From assembly GCA_964439835.1 (NCBI GenBank), contig CAYTPQ010000062.1:1-21820 (forward strand): 21,820 bases of DNA, written 5' to 3'. Both the position numbers and the translations under genes were made by a program. The notes below the pieces were generated by a model that searched no databases, had not been told where the DNA came from, and worked only from the letters and a program-made list of their open reading frames with translations. Each line of letters opens with the position of its first letter. The stretch's first letter is position 1. Positions 15,416-21,820 of the stretch are shown here, piece after piece. Source of the stretch: JAGNLM01 sp964439835 (GTDB lineage Bacteria > Pseudomonadota > Gammaproteobacteria > JAABTG01).

Positions 15416-15423
15416 CAGCCAGG

Positions 15424-16332
15424 ATGTCGAACGAACAGCTTGCAGATCTAACCCAGCCACAACGCGACCGGCTCGCGTTCGTGGAGTTGCGCGTGCGCTT
15501 CATCGGGGAGATACGCCGTCAGGACTTGGTCACGCGGTTTGGCATCCAGTCCGCCGCCGCATCCAGGGATCTGGCGCTGTACAAGGACTTGGCGCCCGGC
15601 AACATCGACTACGACCCCAAGGGCAAGTCCTACGTCCTGGGGCCGGATTTCCGGCCTGTGTTCGACTTCCCCCCGGAACGGGTGCTGTCGTGGCTGACCC
15701 AGGGCTTTGGCGATGGTGAGCCGATGCGGCTCAAGGCGTGGGTGGCCAGCGAGAGCCCGTCACGGCTCACGCATCCGGATCTGGATGTGCTGGCGAGCGT
15801 GACCCGTGCGATTCACCAGGAGTGTCCGCTCGGCATCGAGTACCACTCCATCTCCAGTGGCCGCACCGAGCGGGAGATCGTCCCGTTCGCGCTGATCGAC
15901 AACGGTCTCCGTTGGCACGTCCGCGCCTTCGACCGGAAGTCGCAGGAGTTCCGGGATTTCGTCATCACCCGGATCAAGCGCCCGGTGGTGCTCAAGGGGC
16001 AGCCAGTGGCGCCCCACGAGATGAGCGATCAGGACATTCAGTGGACCCGGATCGTCGAGCTGGAGCTGGTGCCGCACCCGGATCAACCCCGGCCGGAGAT
16101 CACCGAGATGGATTACGGCATGCGCGACGGCGTGCTGCGGATGAATCTGCGCGCTTCTACTGTCGGATACATCCTGCGCAAATGGAGTGTGGACTGTTCC
16201 CCGGACCACAGCCTGCGCGGCCATGAATACCGACTTTGGTTGAAAGACCACCTTGCTATTTACGGTGTGCGTAGCGCCGTTTTGGCGCCGGGCTTTGCGC
16301 AGACGAATGCAAAAGCGTCGATAGATGACTGA
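15424..16332 (+). CDS. WYL-domain transcriptional regulator (BrxR/CapW-like)
   Basis: A 302-aa regulator with an N-terminal winged helix (RDRLAFVELRVRFIGEIRRQ; QSAAASRDLALYKDLAPG, about 10-65), a central WYL domain (IEYHSISSGRTEREIVPFAL; WHVRAFDRKSQEFRDFVITRI, about 135-185) and a C-terminal dimerisation region. This order matches BrxR/CapW-type proteins, which repress defence operons and release them on sensing a nucleic-acid-like ligand during phage infection. It is the first gene of the rightward operon, ends 12 bp before the helicase, and has promoter and repeat operators just upstream, so autorepression of the operon is likely. Whether it also controls the divergent Wadjet operon is open. 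The ribosome site (CCAGG) is weak and close to the ATG. Confidence 0.88.
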   Translation: MSNEQLADLTQPQRDRLAFVELRVRFIGEIRRQDLVTRFGIQSAAASRDLALYKDLAPGNIDYDPKGKSYVLGPDFRPVFDFPPERVLSWLTQGFGDGEPMRLKAWVASESPSRLTHPDLDVLASVTRAIHQECPLGIEYHSISSGRTEREIVPFALIDNGLRWHVRAFDRKSQEFRDFVITRIKRPVVLKGQPVAPHEMSDQDIQWTRIVELELVPHPDQPRPEITEMDYGMRDGVLRMNLRASTVGYILRKWSVDCSPDHSLRGHEYRLWLKDHLAIYGVRSAVLAPGFAQTNAKASIDD

Positions 16333-16344
16333 ACGGGAGCGTCC

Positions 16345-19300
16345 ATGAAGTTGATCCACAACACCGGCGCAGACCGAGTCATCGATCTGATCCGGCCGCA
16401 TCTCAAGCACGGCAATCAGCTCGGCTGCGTGACGCCCTCGTTTTCTCTCTACGCCTTCGCTGAAATGCGCGAAGCGCTGTCAGTCCTTGATCGGGTTCAG
16501 TTGATCCTGTCTCCTGACGACGGGGCGCTCGAGTTCCTCGGCGCGGAGGGCGATCGTGCCGCACGCAATCGCTTGCAAGCGCGATGGTTGGCCAATCAAT
16601 GTGCGAATTGGATAAGTCGAAAGGTGGATCTTCGGCGGGCACTGGGATCGGTGCCACAAGGCGCTGTGGTCATGCGCAAGCCTGACGCCACACCTGAGCA
16701 AGTGGTACTCGGATCGCTTGCCTTCAGTACCGCCGGCCTTGGACTAACGCCGGGTAACCCATTGAGCCTGATCCAGGCATCTGAATCCGCCGACGAGGCA
16801 GCCCAACTCGCCCGGTGGTTCGATCAACAGTGGGCGAGCCTGCACGGGCAGTCGGGGGAATCAACTAGCGGCCGCGACGCACTGATCAGCGCCTTGCAGG
16901 CCATTGGCGAGCACCGCGATCCGTTCACCGTCTACACACTGATATTGCATCACCTGTTTCGTGATAGCGGTGACGAGATGGACGAGGACCGAATCGTCAA
17001 GTCCGCTACCGGCATCCGCAATACCGTGGTGTGGAAGAAGCTGTTCAAGTTCCAACGTGATGGCGTGGTTGGCGCCATCGACAAGTTGAACCGCTTTGGT
17101 GGCTGCATCATCGCGGACAGCGTCGGCCTCGGTAAGACCTTCGAAGCCCTGGCGATCATCAAATACCACGAGCTGCGCAACGATCGTGTTCTGGTGCTGG
17201 CGCCCAAGCGTCTGCGCGACAACTGGACACTCTACAAGGCCAACGACAAGCGCAACATTCTCGCGGCGGACCGCTTCAACTACGATGTCCTGAACCACAC
17301 CGATCTGTCACGGGACGGCGGCACCTCCGGCGACATCGATCTGTCGCACGTGAACTGGGGCAACTACGACCTGGTGGTGATCGACGAGTCGCACAACTTC
17401 CGCAACAAGGCGACACACAAGGGCAAGGAGTCGCGCTACGACCGGCTCATGCGTCGGATCATCAAGGAAGGGGTCAAGACCCGCGTCCTCATGCTGTCGG
17501 CCACGCCAGTCAACAACCGGCTTGCAGACTTGCGCAATCAGATCGCCTTTGTCACCGAAGGCGATGACACCGCCTTGCTGGAGCACGGCATCGCCAGTAT
17601 CGAGGCGACCACCCGCAAAGCCCAGGCCCAGTTCAACCGTTGGTTGGCGATGGATGAGTCCGAAAAGACGCCATCGAAGCTGGTTGAAATGTTGGGATTC
17701 GACTATTTCACTCTGCTGGACCACCTCACCATCGCCCGCTCGCGGCGGCACATCGAGAAATACTACGGCACCAGTGAGACTGGCCGTTTCCCGGATCGCC
17801 TTCCGCCAATCAACATCAAAGCAGATGTTGACCTCGCCGGCGAGTTCCGCGCCATCCGCGATATCAATCTGGAAATCCGCCGCCTCACACTGGCCAGTTA
17901 TGCGCCCCTGCGCTATGTCCTGCCACACAAGCAGGCGGCTTATGACGCCAAGTACAGCACCCAGGTTCGCGGCGGCGAGGGCTTCTTCCGCCAGGTGGAC
18001 CGCGAAGAGAGCCTGATTCACCTGCTTCGCGTCAATGTGCTCAAGCGCATGGAAAGCGCGGTGTCGTCCTTCACGCTGACGGTCCAAAGGCAGCTCAGGG
18101 ATGTGGAAGCCACGTTGGCCCATATTGAATCGCACACGGACGAGCTCGAAGAAATCGACATCGCCGATGTCGACATAGACGACCCGGCTTTCGAGGCGCT
18201 GCTCGTCGGGCGCAAGGTCAAGGTGCTGCTCGGCGATGTTGACCTGATTCGCTGGAAACAGGATTTGATCGAGGACCGCAACCGGCTGGCCACACTGCTG
18301 GCGGCGGCTAAGCAAGTCGATGCCGCCCGTGACGCAAAACTGGCGGCGCTGCGCCAGATGATCGAAGACAAGTGCCGCCGCCCCATCAACAGCGGCAACC
18401 AAAAGATCATCGTATTCACCGCCTTCTCGGACACCGCGCACTACCTCTACGCGCAGCTCGCCCCCTGGGCCAAGAGCACGCTGGGGATTGACGCCGCACT
18501 GGTGACCGGCAGCGCCGGCATTCAGACCACCTTGCCCGGTTTGCGCAAGAGCATGAGCGGCGTGTTGTCGGCGTTCGCCCCGCGTGCCAAGGAGCGCCCC
18601 GAAGAGCTCGCTGCTGAAGGCGAGATCGATTTGCTCATTGCCACCGATTGCATTTCCGAAGGCCAGAACTTGCAAGACTGCGACTGGCTGATCAACTACG
18701 ACATCCACTGGAACCCGGTGCGCATCATCCAGCGCTTCGGCCGGATCGACCGCATCGGCTCGCCCAACGAGAGCATCCAACTCGTCAACTTCTGGCCGAA
18801 CATGGAGCTGGAGGAATACATCAACCTGGAGCAGCGCGTCAGCGGCCGCATGGTGCTGCTCGACATCTCCGCCACGGGTGAGGAGAACCTCATCGAGCAG
18901 CAATCCGGCAACCCGATGAACGATCTGGAGTACCGGCGCAAGCAACTGCTCAAATTGCAGGACACGGTCATCGACATGGAGGATCTGTCCACCGGGGTGT
19001 CGATTACCGACCTGACCCTGACCGACTTCCGCATCGATCTGGCTCAGTACCTGAAGGCGCACCCCGGCAAACTCGACACCCAGCCGCTCGGCGCCTATGC
19101 CGTCACGACCACCCTGGATGCTGATATTCCGCCGGGCGCGATCTTTTGCCTGCAAGCCTGTGGTCCGGCGGCCAACAAAGCCAAAGAGTCTGACTACCCC
19201 TTGGCACCGCATTACCTCGTTCATGTCGGTGACGACGGCGCCGTATTGCTGCCTTACCCCCAGGCCAAGCACATCCTCGATCGCCTCAAGCGTCTGGCGC

Positions 19301-19554
19301 TAGGGCGCGAAGCTCCCGACACGGGCGCCTGTGCCCGGTTCGACAAGGCGACGAGGCAGGGGGAAGACATGCGTCATGCCCAGAAGCTGCTTGCCTCAGC
19401 GGTCGCTTCGGTCGCGGGCAAGAACGAGGAACGCGCCGTCGCCAGCTTGTTCACGCCGGGTGGCACCCACGCCATCAAAGGTGAATTCGCCGGCAGCAAT
19501 GACTTCGAGGTGGTCGCGTTTATGGTGATCCTGCCGGAGAGCGAGACGCCATGA
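16345..19554 (+). CDS. SNF2/superfamily 2 helicase with PLD-like N-terminal domain
   Basis: A 1069-aa DNA-dependent ATPase. The first 170 residues resemble a degenerate phospholipase-D-like domain (FSLYAFAEM; LGSLAFSTAGLGLTPGNPL), without a clear HKD motif. The helicase core follows: motif I ADSVGLGKT (257-265), DESH (347-350), SATP (385-388), and the C-terminal half with ATDCISEGQNLQ and motif VI QRFGRIDRIG (796-805). Motifs are intact. About 200 residues after the core (900-1069) are family-specific. GGGAG precedes the ATG, and the stop overlaps the DUF4391 start. Such helicases in defence islands are thought to act as translocating partners of methylation-based systems; it differs from DISARM, whose other genes are absent here. 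Confidence 0.9.
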   Translation: MKLIHNTGADRVIDLIRPHLKHGNQLGCVTPSFSLYAFAEMREALSVLDRVQLILSPDDGALEFLGAEGDRAARNRLQARWLANQCANWISRKVDLRRALGSVPQGAVVMRKPDATPEQVVLGSLAFSTAGLGLTPGNPLSLIQASESADEAAQLARWFDQQWASLHGQSGESTSGRDALISALQAIGEHRDPFTVYTLILHHLFRDSGDEMDEDRIVKSATGIRNTVVWKKLFKFQRDGVVGAIDKLNRFGGCIIADSVGLGKTFEALAIIKYHELRNDRVLVLAPKRLRDNWTLYKANDKRNILAADRFNYDVLNHTDLSRDGGTSGDIDLSHVNWGNYDLVVIDESHNFRNKATHKGKESRYDRLMRRIIKEGVKTRVLMLSATPVNNRLADLRNQIAFVTEGDDTALLEHGIASIEATTRKAQAQFNRWLAMDESEKTPSKLVEMLGFDYFTLLDHLTIARSRRHIEKYYGTSETGRFPDRLPPINIKADVDLAGEFRAIRDINLEIRRLTLASYAPLRYVLPHKQAAYDAKYSTQVRGGEGFFRQVDREESLIHLLRVNVLKRMESAVSSFTLTVQRQLRDVEATLAHIESHTDELEEIDIADVDIDDPAFEALLVGRKVKVLLGDVDLIRWKQDLIEDRNRLATLLAAAKQVDAARDAKLAALRQMIEDKCRRPINSGNQKIIVFTAFSDTAHYLYAQLAPWAKSTLGIDAALVTGSAGIQTTLPGLRKSMSGVLSAFAPRAKERPEELAAEGEIDLLIATDCISEGQNLQDCDWLINYDIHWNPVRIIQRFGRIDRIGSPNESIQLVNFWPNMELEEYINLEQRVSGRMVLLDISATGEENLIEQQSGNPMNDLEYRRKQLLKLQDTVIDMEDLSTGVSITDLTLTDFRIDLAQYLKAHPGKLDTQPLGAYAVTTTLDADIPPGAIFCLQACGPAANKAKESDYPLAPHYLVHVGDDGAVLLPYPQAKHILDRLKRLALGREAPDTGACARFDKATRQGEDMRHAQKLLASAVASVAGKNEERAVASLFTPGGTHAIKGEFAGSNDFEVVAFMVILPESETP

Positions 19555-20402
19555 CGGTCAGCCCCGCATCAACTCTTTCGGCGCAAACCCTTATCCACGC
19601 CTTGCGCTTGCCCGAGGGTTGCCGGGTGGATCAGCGCGTCCCCAAGAAATTGCTGCTGGAGAATGGTGCCCCCACGGCGGCAGACAAGCGCCTGATCACG
19701 GAGGCCATCGAAGAGATCCAATGGATCGCTGCGCTCAAGCCCAACACCATCGGTGTGCCCGACTACCGGGACACGCTGCGTGAGTACCTGGAGATCGCTG
19801 TGCTGGCAGTGACTTTGCGGGGTGTCGTTAAACCTGCAAGTCACTCGCGGCTCGCCGAGCTGGTGCACCGAGCCGTGCCTTATCCGGTGCTGTTGCTGCT
19901 GATTGAGGGGCAATCGCTGACCCTGTCGTTGGCCCACAAACGCTGGGCACAGAACGAGGCCGACAAAGTGGTGCTCGACGGCAGCTTGATATCGGTGACG
20001 GTGTCGGCCTCGCTGTCCGAGGTCAACGCGGCGGATGCCTCTCACCCTGATCCTGCGGAAGCTGCTCAAACCGAGAGTGCCTTTATCCAGTCTCTGTCGG
20101 TCACGCGCCAACCCCAGGCCACGCTGCACGCCCTCTATCAAGGCTGGGTGGATTGCGTGCAAGCCTTGCTCGCCGCCCGGCTGACGGGAAGCTACCAAAC
20201 CCCGACAACCCCGGAACAGGCTGCGGCACGTCGGCAAGCCTTGGCTGATTGTGAGCGGCTTGAGGCCGAAGTCAGTCGCCTGCGGGCGCAAGCTTTGAGA
20301 GAAAAACAACTGGCACGTCAGGTCGAGCTGAACCTGACGCTCAAGCGCGTGCAGGCCGAACTGGCCGCCGCGCGCCGACAACTTTTAATCATTGAGCTTT
20401 AA
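19551..20402 (+). CDS. DUF4391-type protein
   Basis: A 283-aa protein that I assign to DUF4391 from overall pattern and context. It opens with an alpha/beta part (ALRLPEGCRVDQRVPKKLLLENGAPTAADKRLI; IEEIQWIAALKPNTIGVPDY) and a strand PYPVLLLLIEGQSLTLSLAHKR (about 120-140). It ends in a strongly predicted coiled coil (about 222-283: CERLEAEVSRLRAQALREKQ and onwards). No catalytic motif is visible. DUF4391 genes commonly lie between such a helicase and a Mod-type methyltransferase; the function is unknown and may be scaffolding. It overlaps the helicase by four bases and precedes the methyltransferase by 26 bp, so the three are one operon. Confidence 0.85.
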   Translation: MTVSPASTLSAQTLIHALRLPEGCRVDQRVPKKLLLENGAPTAADKRLITEAIEEIQWIAALKPNTIGVPDYRDTLREYLEIAVLAVTLRGVVKPASHSRLAELVHRAVPYPVLLLLIEGQSLTLSLAHKRWAQNEADKVVLDGSLISVTVSASLSEVNAADASHPDPAEAAQTESAFIQSLSVTRQPQATLHALYQGWVDCVQALLAARLTGSYQTPTTPEQAAARRQALADCERLEAEVSRLRAQALREKQLARQVELNLTLKRVQAELAAARRQLLIIEL

Positions 20403-20428
20403 AGCTTGAACGACTGATGGAGAACAAT

Positions 20429-21820
20429 ATGAACAAACTCACGGCAGCCAGCCCCGAGGCCCAGTCCGCCGATCTGGTGGCAGGCAACATCGACCAGCTC
20501 AAGGCCCTATTCCCGGACCTCATTACTGAAGGCCCGAACGGCAAGGCGGTGAACGTGGATGTGCTCAAGGCGCTGGTGGGTGACCAGGCCGTCACCGATG
20601 CCGACGAGAAATATGGCCTCAACTGGCACGGCAAGCGCCGCGCTCGGCAATTGGCGCTGACACCGAGTACCGGCACGTTGCGGCCCTGCAGGGACGAGAG
20701 CGTGGATTGGGACACCACTCAGAACCTGATGATCGAGGGTGACAACCTCGAAGTGCTCAAGCTGCTGCAGAAAAGCTATGCCGGCAAGGTCAAGCTGATC
20801 TATATCGACCCGCCGTACAACACTGGCAAGGACTTTGTGTACCCGGACAGCTTCCAGGACAATATCAAGAATTATCTCGAACTGACCGGCCAGGTGGAGG
20901 GCGGGCAAAAGATCAGCAGCAATACTGAGGCCAGCGGGCGGTTTCATACGGATTGGTTGAACATGGTGTACCCGCGCCTGAAACTTGCACGCGCTCTATT
21001 GAAGCGCGATGGAGTGGTGTTCATTTCCATTGACGATAGGGAACTGAACAACCTGCGGACCTTAGCCAATGAAATATTTGGCGAAGAAAATTTCGTAGCC
21101 ACGGTCAGCGTCGTTAATAACATGAAGGGGCGGAATGACAAGAAGCATGTCGCCGCCTGTCACGAGTACGTTGTCATCTACGCGGGTCCGTCCTTCCAGT
21201 CGAATGGCTTGCCGCTGACCGAAGAGCAGCGAGCAGCGTTCAAGTACACCGACGATAAAGGCTTTAAGTACGCCCTACGTGATCTGCGTAAACGCGGTGG
21301 CCCGGATCGGCGGGAAGACCGCCCGAACATGTACTTTCCCATTTTTTGGGATGAAGCATCGGGGCGTTGCTATCTGGAACGACAGACTGACTCCGACATC
21401 GAGATCGTGCCTTTGAAGGGTGACGGTTCCGAAGGGTGCTGGCGATGGGGAATCGACAAAGTTCGTAAACACCTCGACTGGATGCACCCAAAGCGCTCGG
21501 ATCGAAGTGGACGGTTGGACGTAGAGCACCGCCTGTACCTCGACACGTCAATTGCCATTGATGACGATATCGAAGAAGAGGAAGAGGACGATGAGGGCGC
21601 GATTGAGCGCACCTCAAAGCCGAAGTCCGTTTGGTTCGGGGGAGAGTTTTCAAGCGACAGTGGTAAGCGAGCTTTGAAAGAACTGCTGCCCGGTGATACG
21701 TTCGACTTTCCGAAGTCCATCGAGTTCATGCGAACCTGCGTTCTGTTGGGGACAAGTGGCACCGACCTCTCGCATCCCCTCATTTACGCGAGTCCGAACA
21801 CGGCCGTGAACGTTCGCCGT
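20429..21820 (+). CDS. Type III Mod-like N6-adenine DNA methyltransferase, 3' end outside window
   Basis: The first 464 codons of a beta-class adenine methyltransferase, with GGAG six bases before the ATG. The catalytic motif DPPYNTG is at 127-133 (VKLIYIDPPYNTGKDFVY), preceded by the family segment NLMIEGDNLEVLKLLQKSYAGK written here as N99-K120, and followed by DWLNMVYPRLKLARALL and VFISIDDRELNNL. The SAM-binding motif I should come later, past the edge, as usual for this class. The 200-460 stretch would hold the target-recognition region and includes a very acidic run (DDDIEEEEEDDE, about 378-389). A restriction (Res) gene may follow outside the window; if none does, the helicase may be the effector. 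Confidence 0.92.
   Translation, partial: MNKLTAASPEAQSADLVAGNIDQLKALFPDLITEGPNGKAVNVDVLKALVGDQAVTDADEKYGLNWHGKRRARQLALTPSTGTLRPCRDESVDWDTTQNLMIEGDNLEVLKLLQKSYAGKVKLIYIDPPYNTGKDFVYPDSFQDNIKNYLELTGQVEGGQKISSNTEASGRFHTDWLNMVYPRLKLARALLKRDGVVFISIDDRELNNLRTLANEIFGEENFVATVSVVNNMKGRNDKKHVAACHEYVVIYAGPSFQSNGLPLTEEQRAAFKYTDDKGFKYALRDLRKRGGPDRREDRPNMYFPIFWDEASGRCYLERQTDSDIEIVPLKGDGSEGCWRWGIDKVRKHLDWMHPKRSDRSGRLDVEHRLYLDTSIAIDDDIEEEEEDDEGAIERTSKPKSVWFGGEFSSDSGKRALKELLPGDTFDFPKSIEFMRTCVLLGTSGTDLSHPLIYASPNTAVNVRR

Noticed and set aside
17308..19272. Minus-strand 654-codon open frame
   Set aside because: Antisense to the helicase, whose motifs are intact; the translation has no recognisable domain.
15424..21820. 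BREX or DISARM system
   Set aside because: A WYL regulator, helicase and methyltransferase occur in such loci, but no pglZ, brxC, drmA, drmB or separate PLD gene is in the window, and the methyltransferase is Mod-like rather than PglX-like.

Overview
The window looks like a stack of mobile-element ends and a phage/plasmid-defence island from a GC-rich gammaproteobacterium. This is inferred from base composition, gene families and a tmRNA-like attachment sequence; species cannot be assigned. By eye, bases 1-4100 are very GC-rich (long shadow ORFs in almost every frame), while 4500-21820 is clearly less so, suggesting at least two sources.

Bases 1-4078 are the integrase end of an integrative element, read leftwards. 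It has a P4-type tyrosine integrase (2894-4078), a pair of long direct repeats with hairpins (2480-2763), an AlpA-type regulator (2180-2410) and, overlapping its stop, a primase-helicase that runs off the left edge. A minus-strand terminator (4183-4208) shields this module from transcription entering from the right.

Two 40-bp direct repeats (4431-4470 and 7191-7230) share an identical 17-bp core resembling the T-arm of tmRNA (ssrA). They bracket a 2.7-kb segment with no integrase. It holds a frameshifted antitoxin gene whose expected toxin partner is missing, a DUF4172-type Fic protein translationally coupled to a tiny protein resembling only the C-terminal tail of PrlF antitoxins, an AlpA-like excisionase/regulator, and integrase arm-like repeats. 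Both att copies carry a related arm-like sequence about 100 bp to their left.

From 7253 to 15268, all on the minus strand, lies a compact operon: jetA-jetB-jetC-jetD of a type I Wadjet anti-plasmid system, with overlapping genes, followed by a cysteine-rich 169-aa protein and a uracil-DNA-glycosylase-like protein. From 15424 rightwards lies a divergent operon: a WYL-domain regulator of the BrxR/CapW kind, a PLD-SNF2-type helicase, a DUF4391 protein and a type III Mod-like adenine methyltransferase cut by the window edge. A strong sigma70-type promoter followed by two direct repeats sits just upstream of the WYL gene, so this operon is probably controlled by the WYL protein. The most interesting points are the two extra genes on the Wadjet operon, the helicase/DUF4391/Mod set beside it, the Fic-PrlF-tail pair, and the repeated tmRNA-type att sites with an integrase-less segment between them.
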